DNA from: Trichobilharzia szidati
Lineage: Eukaryota; Platyhelminthes; Trematoda; Strigeidida; Schistosomatidae
DNA: 64,000 nucleotides
Assembly: GCA_944472155.2 (NCBI GenBank)
Contig: OX235271.1
Location: 104,421,256 to 104,485,255 of the forward strand
Reading direction: 5' to 3'
The notes under the pieces were generated by a model, which saw only the letters and a list, made by a program, of their open reading frames with translations, had not been told where the DNA came from and made no database searches. The translations under genes were made by a program, and so were the position numbers. Positions 61,601-63,781 of the stretch are shown in pieces; position 1 is the stretch's first letter; every line of letters begins with the position of its first letter.

Positions 61601-63702
61601 GCTATATGTCCCAATAGGAATTTTCCACGAATCCTAAATTCATCTTCAATTACCTCTTTTGAACACATAGCTCTGACCCTGTAGGTGAGGGTCTTTATTA
61701 AATTTATTTTGTATTGGCGAAGAACAAAGCTATGAAAATGTGTATATTGTCCTGTCCATATACTTGTCTTATGCGACTCTCAGCTTATAATACCATCTGG
61801 TTTTTTGTGTAAGGAGGACATCTACGAAGGCAATTCTAGTTTGGGATTCCTCTTCGCACGTGAATTTCATAGCAGAATGTACTTCATTGAATTGAGATGT
61901 TATTGCGTTCCTATCCGAATCATTATCACAAAGAATAAAGGTGTCATCCATATACCGGCAATAAAATCAGAATTTTCTGATAAGGTTGTTCAAAGGTCCA
62001 TTTTCTAGTTTACTTAGAAAGAAATCTGCCTAATTGGGACCCAACGGGGAGGCTGTCGCCTTTATTTAAAGCGACTTGCACCATGAATCCAAGACCTTCG
62101 TTCGAACATTATGCTGTGCAATTTATTATGAAGGACCTTTTATATCTGTGTGCATAACACAAGTGAAAGCTACATTTTTATCAGTAATCTAATGGATAGT
62201 GTTTAAGTTATGTTATCCTTTACGTTGACTTCATTGAAGTGAACGTAGAATGATCCTGTGAATATATGATAAGGAACTTTATTTCAAGCCGAAAACTCAA
62301 CTGCATGACTTTGGATGTTTTATTCTCACCAGCTACAACATATAACAACTTTGCTCAAGCTTACTAGCAGCTTATAAACATGTGCACTTATTTCATCAAA
62401 TTACCAGTGTTTCAAATCTATGAACATTTCAACATTTCAAATATACTCTTCCAAATATTTCTTATTTCAGAGCACTACTTCTATGCCAAATGCCTCTCCT
62501 CAACCTTTACCCAATAATACGTCAACCAATAAAGAATCTAGTCGTGTCAACGGTTTGTCATCGAAATTACGCGTTAATACTGTCTGGTTGAACTTTGCTA
62601 CTCCAAAACGTTTACCAAATAAAAGAAGAATAGAACTTATCAGGTAAGTAATATTTTGTTAATCTGGAGGTTGTCTTGTTATGGTTGATTTATCTTGATG
62701 GAGTAGAAGTGGTAGTTAAGATTCTGATAGACTCAGCATTTCGGTGAAGTCAACCTATGTAGGGGACTGAATGTAGTTACGGGGCATTTTGTAAGTCGCT
62801 AGCAAGATTCATCTTAAAGTTGAAAGTTCTGATGCTTTTGTAACTGTATAAGGCAAGAGACTCAGTAAGGATTTTATTTCAATTTGGTATCTTAATATAG
62901 CGAAATTACGTATATCTTATCCGCAAGCCATCATTTGTACAGATCTTCCGTGTTGTGTTACTTCTGCCCTTCTCAGTGTGTTTCTTTGTCGTCTTTTCGT
63001 GTCTCCTATGTTTTGCCGCAACGCTGAATCATTTGCTCTCTCTGCAATTTGATAATTTCATGCCGATGAACGTCTCTTTATATACTACTTATAAGTGTTA
63101 TCAGTAGCACACACCAAACTCTGGAATAGCTCAGTGTAACGTTTTCTGTGACACCACTGGATGTCAAGGATTGAAAATTCTATCATGTCGTCTACCTCAA
63201 GTTCATAATTTCTCGCTGTTCATGAAGAACAGCAACACAATAGTTAAGACAAGTTGGGCTTTACACAATCACTACCTGAAACAACTTCTGATGCTTTTTT
63301 TCTGTGTTTCGTATTGTTTTGAATGGAATTTTCTTCTAACAGCTTTTTCAGTCATGTGATATAATGCGCAATATATATGTTAGATTCAGTATAAAAAAAC
63401 TGTATTCATTAAAATTATAAACGTGGTTGTGTGTAAGTGTTTTACTATTCTTATTTTTATTTAGGTCTGATTGGAACTTATTAAGCACTGCAGCTCCGAC
63501 AATCAGAGCTTGGATTGATCCATGCAATCGTTTGGTTGGTGTTTGTAAACAATTTCACATGAATTCAGAACGTCGATTTTTGGCTGTAATTTCATGTCTT
63601 ATGACTGAAGTGGTGAATCCTAGGTCAGATGTGTTGAATGTTAAAAACAAACGATGTCCTCGTCCAATTGGTACTAAAGTTCAATTGGTTATGAATAATA
63701 AT
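10954..63702 (+). CDS. BLTP1: BLTP1/tweek (KIAA1109) orthologue, 5' part of a giant spliced gene
   Basis: This is the 5' portion of a bridge-like lipid transfer protein 1 gene. Family knowledge: BLTP1/tweek proteins are about 5,000 residues, anchor in the ER by an N-terminal membrane segment, and form a long hydrophobic groove that moves bulk phospholipid at membrane contacts. Seen here: 31 exons join to about 2,575 codons without a stop, every junction keeping phase. Exons are 10954-11182, 11216-11353, 12130-12364, 14668-14755, 17170-17366, 18807-18886, 20536-20677, 21110-21275, 28955-29237, 30323-30469, 30514-30611, 33264-33436, 33574-33675 (uncertain), 34912-35158, 36586-36786, 37509-37760, 40061-40198, 41314-41607, 42585-42834, 44723-45320, 46705-46894, 47695-48058, 49121-49519, 51331-51750, 53109-53214, 54864-55231, 56934-57274, 59271-59892, 60025-60470, 62471-62643 and 63465-63702. 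Diagnostic blocks in family order include [50 protein letters not shown] and [12 protein letters not shown]. The 3' half of the gene lies beyond the window. Confidence 0.93.
11216..11353 (+). CDS. BLTP1: BLTP1 exon 2
   Basis: It continues exon 1 in phase across a 33-bp intron. The block [17 protein letters not shown] and the following [17 protein letters not shown] match the N-terminal chorein-like region of the family (gene surface beta-strand, then the WW/YYP block). The donor GTACGC follows 11353. Confidence 0.88.
11547..11580. repeat. (AT)n microsatellite in intron 2
   Basis: About 17 AT units, seen directly. The remainder of intron 2 (11354-12129) shows nothing else. Confidence 0.95.
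12130..12364 (+). CDS. BLTP1: BLTP1 exon 3
   Basis: The acceptor is TTTCTTTCTAG. The block [19 protein letters not shown] corresponds to the family's 'VYNRSDLY' segment. The rest is a polar, Ser/Thr/Lys-rich linker, as in other family members. It ends in phase 2 before GTAAGC. Confidence 0.88.
12900..14168 (+). mobile_element. 5'-truncated RTE-like LINE with intact frame
   Basis: An insertion of 1,269 bp in intron 3, bounded by an 11-bp target-site duplication (ATTGGCTGATT at 12889-12899 and 14169-14179). It ends in an (AAT)n tail, as RTE-clade elements do. The 5' end is truncated within the reverse transcriptase, so the endonuclease is lost. Intact frame and perfect target duplication suggest a recent insertion. 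Confidence 0.88.
12912..14147 (+). CDS. Reverse transcriptase part of RTE-like LINE, 411 codons
   Basis: Visible RT motifs in order are [42 protein letters not shown], the catalytic [12 protein letters not shown], and the downstream FTYLGSIVS. The C-terminal [12 protein letters not shown] and [15 protein letters not shown] are typical of RTE-like proteins. The family copies its own RNA by target-primed reverse transcription. This copy cannot be autonomous because the endonuclease is missing. Its start is set by truncation, not by a native start codon. Confidence 0.88.
   Translation: MERIKQALDEKLRPEQAGFRRNKSCIDQIATLRIIIEQSLEWQSPLYLNFIDFEKAFDSVDREVIWQLLRYYGVPPTIIHLIQQLYDNAACQVIHNGKLTESFEVKTGVRQGCLLSPMIFLIAVDWIMRQTAGNEETGITWTHTKNLEDLDFADDICLISHKLEDMQVKSNKLAEEASKIGLQVNIEKTEVMKIPGQHQQQQTAISINGKNLKETTSFTYLGSIVSTTGGTDEDIKARIGKARQAFITLKSVWRSTSFSVKNKIGIFNSNVKSVLLYGSETWRVTKSNSNKLQTFINRCLRSILKIGWPEKISNRDLWERTNQEPIVKQIGRKKWRWIGHTLRKPASDITRQALEWNPKGKRRVGRPRVTWRRSCEEEMKACGQTWSQVKTLAENRTQWRRMAEALCSSRN
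14668..14755 (+). CDS. BLTP1: BLTP1 exon 4
   Basis: A short 88-bp exon with acceptor TTGTTTCAG and donor GTAAGT. It encodes [19 protein letters not shown], which corresponds to the '..RSLIPVIKVN' strand preceding the conserved glycine-asparagine-histidine block in the next exon. It ends in phase 0. Confidence 0.85.
15745..16795 (+). pseudogene. Decayed Penelope-like element interrupted by a SINE
   Basis: Before the SINE, the frame reads [13 protein letters not shown], like the [12 protein letters not shown] segment of the palindrome's element at 24.8 kb. After the SINE come ALESLYNQL, then [20 protein letters not shown] (the element's [20 protein letters not shown] block) and [20 protein letters not shown]. 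Many stops and the lost glycines show it is dead. It is in intron 4, sense strand. Confidence 0.7.
15874..16101 (+). mobile_element. tRNA-derived SINE (SM-alpha-like), copy 1
   Basis: A 73-nt tRNA-like head (15874-15946) has A-box TGGCATAGCGG and B-box GGTCCGATCCC and closes with GCGTCGG/CCGACGC pairing. A unique body follows (TTTACCTCGCTAAGCCAG, GGTTGGGCATGAGGCTAGCA), then the tail TGAAGCCCTATGTTCCACTG and AAGGAATAAAA. It sits inside the old Penelope-like copy. No clean target duplication seen. Confidence 0.88.
17170..17366 (+). CDS. BLTP1: BLTP1 exon 5
   Basis: It encodes [17 protein letters not shown] and, near its end, [15 protein letters not shown]. These match the family pattern of a GNH block followed by a variable loop and then a valine-rich strand. 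The acceptor is TTATTTCAG and the donor GTGAGT; it ends in phase 2 (GA). Confidence 0.9.
17940..18060. other. GC-richer intronic stretch, unassigned
   Basis: Intron 5 is otherwise AT-rich. This stretch (TGGGTGGTGCAGTTACTGGG and onward) has a higher GC content and resembles repeat-derived sequence, but I could not assign it to a family. Confidence 0.25.
18336..18381. repeat. (AT)n microsatellite in intron 5
   Basis: AT runs broken by two TTA/AAT steps. Seen directly. Confidence 0.9.
18807..18886 (+). CDS. BLTP1: BLTP1 exon 6
   Basis: An 80-bp exon encoding [10 protein letters not shown] then [16 protein letters not shown]. This corresponds to the conserved 'MGEGFV...YYMDEPG' region of BLTP1. 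The donor is GTAAGC. Confidence 0.9.
19055..19202 (-). mobile_element. Second tRNA-like SINE family, copy on minus strand
   Basis: Read on the minus strand, it starts with AACTCAATGGTTTAAGC (A-box-like) and has GGGTCTGAGTCCC (B-box-like). A body then ends in AGCCCTCATAGGATAAGTGT. The + copy at 40502 shares this layout and the AGCCCTCA...AATAGGTGTGGCTC end. Confidence 0.6.
20083..20317 (+). mobile_element. tRNA-derived SINE (SM-alpha-like), copy 2
   Basis: A full-length copy in intron 6 with an 11-bp target-site duplication TTTCAAAAAGT at 20072-20082 and 20318-20328. The head carries GGTATAGCGG and GGTTCGATCCC boxes. The tail is ...GAAGCCCTATGTTCCACC then AAGGAAAGAAAAAA. Confidence 0.92.
20536..20677 (+). 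CDS. BLTP1: BLTP1 exon 7
   Basis: It encodes a short variable loop, then [19 protein letters not shown] and ADRQR. The YGPWADRQR signature is one of the most conserved stretches in the N-terminal part of the family. The acceptor is CCCCCACAG and the donor GTGAGT. Confidence 0.95.
21110..21275 (+). CDS. BLTP1: BLTP1 exon 8
   Basis: It encodes [13 protein letters not shown], matching the family 'LWKFFFPPDYQ' block, then a beta-strand region ending [13 protein letters not shown]. The donor GTAAGT follows in phase 0. The next exon lies 7.7 kb away, beyond the palindrome-bearing intron. Confidence 0.93.
21335..21764 (+). pseudogene. LINE reverse transcriptase, 5' half, split by the palindrome
   Basis: Fragments read [33 protein letters not shown] and, near the end, [10 protein letters not shown], the sequence just before the catalytic YADD box. 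The partner half starts at 27308 with the YADD codons. Frames are already damaged, so the LINE was old when the palindrome arrived. The same family is present at 50,260 and, antisense, at 55,845-56,850. Confidence 0.8.
21791..24526 (-). repeat. Left arm of a 2 x 2,736-bp inverted repeat (Penelope-like element, antisense)
   Basis: The left arm pairs base for base with 24564-27299: positions add to 49,090 everywhere checked, so there are no net indels. I saw nine substitutions between arms by eye. The arm is a Penelope-like element with its 3' end outward (left) and its 5' end at the centre. It includes a 3' untranslated region with two 45-bp tandem units (22036-22125). Confidence 0.93.
22269..24563 (-). 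pseudogene. Penelope-like element protein (RT plus GIY-YIG endonuclease), left arm
   Basis: Read on the minus strand, the frame runs from the centre to 22466. An N-terminal region ([17 protein letters not shown]) is followed by the reverse transcriptase, with [68 protein letters not shown], the catalytic RYVDDTFII and [10 protein letters not shown]. The GIY-YIG endonuclease then starts with [20 protein letters not shown]. The frame is cut by a one-base deletion in a run of five Cs (coding sense) near 22480. The last about 60 codons (22269-22460), ending [16 protein letters not shown], lie in another frame. The 5' end is truncated; the apparent ATG at 24628 belongs to the other arm. Penelope-like elements are retroelements distinct from LINEs and LTR elements. 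Confidence 0.9.
24527..24563. repeat. 37-bp spacer at the centre of the palindrome
   Basis: The unpaired centre between the arms. On the minus strand it continues the left element's frame ([12 protein letters not shown]), so it is probably 37 bp of extra 5' sequence of the left copy rather than foreign DNA. It would form the loop of the hairpin. Confidence 0.8.
24564..26821 (+). pseudogene. Penelope-like element protein (RT plus GIY-YIG endonuclease), right arm
   Basis: Same domain order and motifs as the left arm: [10 protein letters not shown] near 25370, [16 protein letters not shown] near 25770, YVDDTFII near 25880 and [13 protein letters not shown] near 26505. The open frame begins right after a TGA at 24561-24563 and has no native ATG at its start. 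It stops at 26624 because of the same five-C deletion found in the left arm; the C-terminal piece continues at 26630-26821 in another frame. Amino-acid changes against the left arm include L to I near 24650, T to K near 25300 and Y to C near 26568. Confidence 0.9.
24564..27299 (+). repeat. Right arm of the 2 x 2,736-bp inverted repeat (Penelope-like element, sense)
   Basis: The mirror image of 21791-24526, with the 3' end outward to the right. The 45-bp tandem units of the 3' region lie at 26965-27054. Beyond 27299 the symmetry stops at once, and the interrupted LINE resumes at 27308. Confidence 0.93.
27308..28365 (+). pseudogene. LINE reverse transcriptase, 3' half, split by the palindrome
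   Basis: It resumes with GAATATGCAGATGAT (the E-Y-A-D-D box), then [27 protein letters not shown] and later [16 protein letters not shown] sequence. It ends in a 3' untranslated part at 28305-28365 (GCTACATGGAGTGTGGCAAC, TGCACATCTGTGCAAAGTTC). The same 3' end occurs at 50940-51012 and, antisense, at 55845-55930. Multiple stops: inactive. Confidence 0.8.
28776..28872 (-). mobile_element. SINE fragment (SM-alpha-like, 3' half only)
   Basis: The minus strand carries the SINE tail (complement of AGTGGAACATTAGGGCTTCA) and part of the body. The tRNA head is absent. It lies just before exon 9. Confidence 0.7.
28955..29237 (+). CDS. BLTP1: BLTP1 exon 9
   Basis: The acceptor is TTTTTATTATAG. It encodes [19 protein letters not shown] and then [14 protein letters not shown], equivalent to the 'YPRIWNMPQTWQ' block of the family, then the 'FDYKHYF' strand. 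It ends in phase 1 before GTGATT, a non-consensus but plausible donor. Confidence 0.93.
29238..30322. other. Intron 9, nothing recognised
   Basis: AT-rich sequence without a recognisable transposon, RNA or coding signal. Confidence 0.6.
30323..30469 (+). CDS. BLTP1: BLTP1 exon 10
   Basis: It encodes [16 protein letters not shown] and LLANDYNWI, the clearest family signature in the window (DW..GS.PDL.SFVPYT and ANQHNWID in other animals). The acceptor is TTTTTATATTAG and the donor GTATTT. Confidence 0.96.
30514..30611 (+). CDS. BLTP1: BLTP1 exon 11
   Basis: It follows exon 10 after a 44-bp intron. It encodes [18 protein letters not shown], equivalent to the 'LNIDFSLPFTDFVP' strand of the family. 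The donor GTAAGT follows in phase 0. Confidence 0.93.
30690..30850 (-). mobile_element. 3' end fragment of an RTE-like LINE
   Basis: On the minus strand, GAGATGAGAGATTATGGGCA and the final CTGAAGCCCTATGTTCCACT match the C-terminal coding and tail of the RTE-like copy at 14.0-14.15 kb. It is probably continuous with more decayed antisense sequence to about 31,050. Confidence 0.6.
31110..32067 (-). pseudogene. LINE reverse transcriptase C-terminal part (second LINE lineage)
   Basis: An open minus-strand frame of 183 codons (31516-32067) carries [37 protein letters not shown] and [18 protein letters not shown], typical of the thumb and C-terminus of CR1-like LINEs. The 3' region runs to an ATT-rich end near 31110. 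It abuts an RTE-type fragment at 32064-32067. Confidence 0.65.
32064..32480 (-). pseudogene. RTE-like LINE fragment (post-catalytic region)
   Basis: The minus-strand frame reads [20 protein letters not shown], then [20 protein letters not shown] and [16 protein letters not shown], closely matching the 13.4-13.7 kb stretch of the intact RTE-like copy. It runs without a stop into the neighbouring LINE frame, giving a chimaeric end. Confidence 0.75.
32805..32998 (+). mobile_element. 3' end fragment of an RTE-like LINE
   Basis: GAGATGAGAGCTTATGGGCA and CTGAAGCCCTATTCTGCACT followed by AAAGGAATAATAATAAT are the C-terminal coding and (AAT)n tail of the RTE-like family seen intact at 12.9-14.2 kb. 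Confidence 0.7.
33264..33436 (+). CDS. BLTP1: BLTP1 exon 12
   Basis: It opens with [19 protein letters not shown], a beta-strand typical of this region, then a polar loop. The acceptor is TGATTTCTTTCAG and the donor GTAAGA; it ends in phase 2. It is less conserved than its neighbours and was identified mainly by position, phase and splice sites. Confidence 0.8.
33574..33675 (+). CDS. BLTP1: Possible BLTP1 cassette exon 13 (102 bp, uncertain)
   Basis: This open stretch follows TTTGTTTAACAG and ends before GTGACT; the codon spanning the donor would read TGA if unspliced. Its length is a multiple of three, so exons 12 and 14 join in frame with or without it. It encodes [13 protein letters not shown], loosely like the tryptophan-rich stretch that precedes the 'WVECW' block in animals. 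The donor is weak. It may be constitutive, alternative or not an exon. Confidence 0.5.
34397..34450. repeat. (AT)n microsatellite in intron 13
   Basis: About 26 AT units. Intron 13 (33676-34911) shows no other recognisable element. Confidence 0.95.
34912..35158 (+). CDS. BLTP1: BLTP1 exon 14
   Basis: It encodes [19 protein letters not shown] and then [12 protein letters not shown], matching the family 'SGWVECW.VPSVMLTIDYTWHP' block, then a serine-rich linker. The acceptor is TTATTTCCAG and the donor GTGAGT, phase 0. Confidence 0.92.
35640..35830. repeat. AAT/TAG-rich simple-sequence stretch in intron 14
   Basis: Imperfect trinucleotide runs (AATAATAATAGTAATAATAA). Open on both strands only because of composition. 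Confidence 0.7.
35976..36542 (-). pseudogene. Penelope-like element C-terminal fragment with damaged GIY-YIG domain
   Basis: The minus-strand frame of 188 codons carries [39 protein letters not shown], then directly [14 protein letters not shown]. Compared with the palindrome's element, about ten residues between the GIY-YIG core and the SEH motif are missing, including the catalytic arginine region. The C-terminus [20 protein letters not shown] is intact. A separate lineage from the palindrome copies. Confidence 0.85.
36586..36786 (+). CDS. BLTP1: BLTP1 exon 15
   Basis: It ends with [19 protein letters not shown] then [11 protein letters not shown], equivalent to 'LSPDSQITLYGPLLNAFLCIKENYFG' in vertebrates. 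The acceptor is TATCTTACAG and the donor GTTAGT, phase 0. Confidence 0.92.
37330..37389 (-). mobile_element. SINE head fragment (SM-alpha-like)
   Basis: The minus-strand complement of the tRNA-like head (GGCCGGGGATCGAACCCCGG and GGTCGGCGAGTGTCCTAACC). No body or tail attached: a 5' remnant. Confidence 0.8.
37509..37760 (+). CDS. BLTP1: BLTP1 exon 16
   Basis: It starts ENYFGCHQ, completing the family ENYFG motif split by the intron. It passes through an acidic, lysine-rich loop and ends with [19 protein letters not shown], the counterpart of the 'RPWDITVLVNLYKVHGRLP' strand. The donor GTGAGT follows in phase 0. Confidence 0.93.
38373..38572. mobile_element. Foldback element with tRNA-like core, copy 1
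   Basis: Inverted arms at about 38373-38405 (TGGAATCCAGGATGTGCATT TCGTC) and 38542-38572 (GACGAAATGCGCATCCTGGA TTCCA). The minus strand of the core reads as a tRNA-like sequence with A-box TGGTCTAGTGG and B-box GGGTTCGACCC (about 38470-38530). The GGGACTCGTCATC motif links it to the other foldback copies. Confidence 0.7.
39735..39946 (+). mobile_element. SINE with variant tRNA head, copy 3
   Basis: A 14-bp target-site duplication ATTCGAACAAAACA at 39721-39734 and 39947-39960. The head has GTGGTTCAGTGGTAGAGC as A-box and GGTTCAATCCCC as B-box but is shortened across the anticodon arm. Body and tail are the common ones (GAGGCTAGCAACCT, GAAGCCCTATGCTCCACT). Confidence 0.92.
40061..40198 (+). 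CDS. BLTP1: BLTP1 exon 17
   Basis: It encodes [19 protein letters not shown] then [10 protein letters not shown], matching 'ECPTAFLERLCFEM...LQLILSPL' of the family. The acceptor is TTTTTCTTCCAG and the donor GTAAAA. Confidence 0.94.
40502..40636 (+). mobile_element. Second tRNA-like SINE family, + copy
   Basis: The head GCTGTGGCTCATTGGTCTAG holds an A-box and CACAGGTTCGTACCC a B-box. The body GGTTAAAGCAGCCAAGTAGT ends in TAGCCCTCACACAATAGGTG. Same layout as the minus copy at 19055-19202. Confidence 0.65.
40879..41110 (+). mobile_element. tRNA-derived SINE (SM-alpha-like), copy 4
   Basis: Full-length, with a target-site duplication TTTTCGGTG at 40870-40878 and 41111-41119. Head boxes GGATAGCGG and GGTTCGATCCC. 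The tail reads TGTTCCACTGGGAACGTGAA then GGAATAAAAAA. Confidence 0.9.
41314..41607 (+). CDS. BLTP1: BLTP1 exon 18
   Basis: It encodes [39 protein letters not shown] and [10 protein letters not shown], three strongly conserved family blocks in order. The acceptor is TTGTTTCTCCAG and the donor GTATGT, phase 0. Confidence 0.96.
42585..42834 (+). CDS. BLTP1: BLTP1 exon 19
   Basis: It encodes [18 protein letters not shown], then [13 protein letters not shown] and [12 protein letters not shown]. These match the family 'LKYTMIRLAVDGADIYIVEHG' region and the following 'GAIRVANCNLH' block. The acceptor is TTGTATATTTTAG and the donor GTAAGT. Confidence 0.95.
43932..43986. repeat. (AT)n microsatellite in intron 19
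   Basis: About 27 AT units. Confidence 0.95.
44255..44460. mobile_element. Foldback-family fragment (copy 2, decayed)
   Basis: It shares TTTCATCCTAGTTTGGGACT CTTC with the copies at 48.2 and 57.9 kb, and the internal ATAGCGCTAAATCCAACCAA plus TCATCGGC motif. The arms are incomplete. Confidence 0.55.
44723..45320 (+). CDS. BLTP1: BLTP1 exon 20
   Basis: At 598 bp this is one of the longest exons. It encodes [29 protein letters not shown], an asparagine-rich loop, and the cysteine cluster [11 protein letters not shown] followed by [11 protein letters not shown]. The cysteine cluster is diagnostic for BLTP1 ('CGCLGGCRFFG'). It ends in an asparagine-rich low-complexity loop. The donor is GTGAGT, phase 2. 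Confidence 0.96.
45760..46610 (+). pseudogene. Decayed LINE reverse transcriptase fragment in intron 20
   Basis: Pieces such as [28 protein letters not shown] and [14 protein letters not shown] correspond to the YADD-to-thumb region of the LINE family split by the palindrome. Many stops; more diverged than the other copies. Confidence 0.6.
46705..46894 (+). CDS. BLTP1: BLTP1 exon 21
   Basis: It encodes [14 protein letters not shown], equivalent to the 'YYGQSLLQPGEW' segment, then a helical stretch [16 protein letters not shown]. The phase-consistent donor is GTAAGT after 46894 (phase 0). Confidence 0.88.
47164..47395 (-). mobile_element. tRNA-derived SINE (SM-alpha-like), copy 5
   Basis: Full-length on the minus strand, with a 12-bp target-site duplication ACATGCATATTT at 47152-47163 and 47396-47407. 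The tRNA-like head lies at the right end. Confidence 0.92.
47695..48058 (+). CDS. BLTP1: BLTP1 exon 22 (acidic, Ser-rich linker)
   Basis: It encodes an acidic low-complexity region ([14 protein letters not shown]) with many Ser/Asp residues, corresponding to the long disordered linker between folded segments in other BLTP1 proteins. The acceptor is TTTTGTGCAG and the donor GTAATT, phase 1. Identified by phase, splice sites and composition. Confidence 0.82.
48134..48557. mobile_element. Foldback element with tRNA-like core, copy 3 (about 424 bp)
   Basis: Inverted arms of about 110 bp: GAGAACCACTAGAATACCAG and TGTTTCATCCTAGTTTGGGA on the left return in reverse complement on the right (CTGGTTTTCTAGTGGTTCTC). 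Toward the centre lie GGGTTCGAACCC (B-box-like) and CAGTGGCTGAATGGTATACG (A-box-like) with GGGTGCGTACTG. No protein coding. It has the structure of a foldback or MITE-like element carrying tRNA-derived sequence. Confidence 0.8.
49121..49519 (+). CDS. BLTP1: BLTP1 exon 23 (Ser/Pro-rich linker)
   Basis: It encodes a Ser/Pro-rich disordered stretch with SPPTPPPRK, a short proline motif that could bind an SH3 domain (inference). The acceptor is TTCATTTTTAG and the donor GTAAGC, phase 1. Confidence 0.83.
49575..49735. repeat. Composite SINE/RTE tail fragment in intron 23
   Basis: It contains antisense SINE body sequence (ACTAACCTCACGCTCAACCT TC) followed by a sense tail (GCTCTATGTTCCACTCGGAA then GGGAATAATAATAA). 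A rearranged remnant. Confidence 0.5.
50260..51015 (+). pseudogene. 3' part of the LINE family also split by the palindrome
   Basis: Near-parallel to 27,530-28,365: CGGGTTGATCGCTGAGTAAA TCTCAGCACAG, GGAAGACATGAAAAGGGTGG and the 3' end GCTACATGGAGGGAGTGTGG ... TGCACATCTGTGCAAAGTTC. Frames broken. Confidence 0.75.
51331..51750 (+). CDS. BLTP1: BLTP1 exon 24
   Basis: Basic, polar sequence including [17 protein letters not shown] and [17 protein letters not shown]. The acceptor is GTCTATTTCAG and the donor GTAAGC. It is probably still within the poorly conserved central linker. Confidence 0.83.
52090..52520. other. Unassigned repeat-like stretch in intron 24
   Basis: GC-richer than its surroundings and without coding continuity (for example CTCCCCGAATGCCCAGAGGG AAGC). 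Possibly a repeat of unknown family; I could not match it within the window. Confidence 0.3.
52612..52843 (-). mobile_element. SINE, variant head, copy 6
   Basis: On the minus strand, the head ATGGCTTAGCGGTAGAATGC, B-box GTGTTCGATCCCCGG, the body and the tail are present. A spacer GCATGCG replaces the usual anticodon-arm sequence. Confidence 0.85.
53109..53214 (+). CDS. BLTP1: BLTP1 exon 25
   Basis: It encodes [20 protein letters not shown], matching the conserved family strand 'AIVEVKGTVDVVLTPLVAEAL', where folded lipid-groove sequence resumes after the linker. The donor is GTAAGT, phase 2. Confidence 0.94.
53698..54339 (+). pseudogene. Penelope-like element C-terminal fragment with complete GIY-YIG domain
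   Basis: An uninterrupted frame of 213 codons in intron 25. It begins in the region after the reverse transcriptase ([18 protein letters not shown]). A GIY-YIG endonuclease follows with [20 protein letters not shown] then [10 protein letters not shown], a conserved [10 protein letters not shown], and the C-terminus [19 protein letters not shown]. It differs in sequence from the other Penelope-like copies here, so it is another lineage. The RT is missing (5' truncated); no native start. Confidence 0.85.
54864..55231 (+). CDS. BLTP1: BLTP1 exon 26
   Basis: It continues exon 25 with [19 protein letters not shown], matching 'RYIEAMV...HPAAIVDDLH', then a variable Ser/Thr-rich loop. The acceptor is TATATGTTTCAG and the donor GTGAGT, phase 1. 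Confidence 0.92.
55845..56850 (-). pseudogene. LINE reverse transcriptase fragment, antisense in intron 26
   Basis: Minus-strand frames carry [19 protein letters not shown], then [19 protein letters not shown] (intact catalytic YADD), [38 protein letters not shown] and [11 protein letters not shown]. The 3' end at 55845-55930 matches the sense copies. A frameshift near 56,600 and later stops inactivate it. This copy defines the sequence into which the palindrome inserted at 21.76/27.31 kb. Confidence 0.85.
56934..57274 (+). CDS. BLTP1: BLTP1 exon 27
   Basis: It encodes a loop and then [20 protein letters not shown], equivalent to 'VSIPKVNLCLLQASVEE', and [18 protein letters not shown], equivalent to 'THVSLVALCFDRIATQ'. 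The acceptor is TTTTTTTCCAG and the donor GTAGGT, phase 0. Confidence 0.94.
57800..58448. mobile_element. Foldback element with tRNA-like core, copy 4, with an internal direct duplication
   Basis: Outer arms begin GATTTTCATCATGAGCTGAC at 57844 and end with its complement near 58442. A direct repeat of about 110 bp (starting TATTCAAGTGTTGGTTTGTA at about 57807 and 58200) places a second left arm inside. The minus strand at about 57950-58015 is a good tRNA-like sequence: A-box TGGCTTAATGGTA, an anticodon-loop-like CCTTGTAACC and B-box GGGTTCGAATCC. A plus-strand partial copy lies at 58300-58345. Confidence 0.82.
58584..58616. repeat. (AT)n microsatellite in intron 27
   Basis: About 16 AT units. 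Confidence 0.95.
58789..59033 (+). mobile_element. SINE with variant tRNA head, copy 7
   Basis: Flanked by TTGCTAAGC at 58780-58788 and 59034-59042, a likely target-site duplication. Head GGTGGTTCAGTGATAGAA, B-box GGGTTCAATCCC. The tail AACTCTATGCTCCACTCAGA has drifted. Confidence 0.85.
59271..59892 (+). CDS. BLTP1: BLTP1 exon 28 (disordered linker)
   Basis: The longest exon (622 bp), encoding a Ser/Asn/Lys-rich disordered region with few conserved residues. The acceptor is CTTACCAATCAG and the donor GTAAGT, phase 1. Supported by phase and flanking conserved exons. Confidence 0.87.
60025..60470 (+). CDS. BLTP1: BLTP1 exon 29
   Basis: It encodes [34 protein letters not shown] and [17 protein letters not shown], matching 'IHRVHGQLRGL', 'AITAIPFEKSKVLF' and '[16 protein letters not shown]' of other animals. 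The preceding intron is only 132 bp. The donor is GTAAGA, phase 0. Confidence 0.97.
61130..62060 (-). pseudogene. Decayed Penelope-like element, RT to GIY-YIG region, antisense in intron 29
   Basis: On the minus strand a catalytic-region frame (61769-61951) starts [15 protein letters not shown] and continues [20 protein letters not shown], matching the YVDDTFII...SFLDVQL region of the family. Further on, [20 protein letters not shown] and later [16 protein letters not shown] match the C-terminal blocks. Stops and frameshifts throughout. Confidence 0.75.
62471..62643 (+). CDS. BLTP1: BLTP1 exon 30
   Basis: A Ser/Pro/Asn-rich start, then [20 protein letters not shown], which matches the family 'KVWFSFAAPTN' strand. 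The acceptor is CTTATTTCAG and the donor GTAAGT, phase 2. Confidence 0.92.
63465..63702 (+). CDS. BLTP1: BLTP1 exon 31 (last exon visible)
   Basis: It encodes [20 protein letters not shown] and [13 protein letters not shown], matching 'LNLLSTATPAVGAWLVPIDQL' and 'RICAVMGCIMTEAL'. The likely donor is GTAATT after 63702; that end is the least certain of the chain because the next exon lies outside the window. Confidence 0.9.
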
Positions 63703-63781
63703 GTAATTATTTCTTCAAGTTTTAACCATATTAGTTTCCATATTATTATTTTCAGTATGTATTCATGTCGAAATATTTTTA

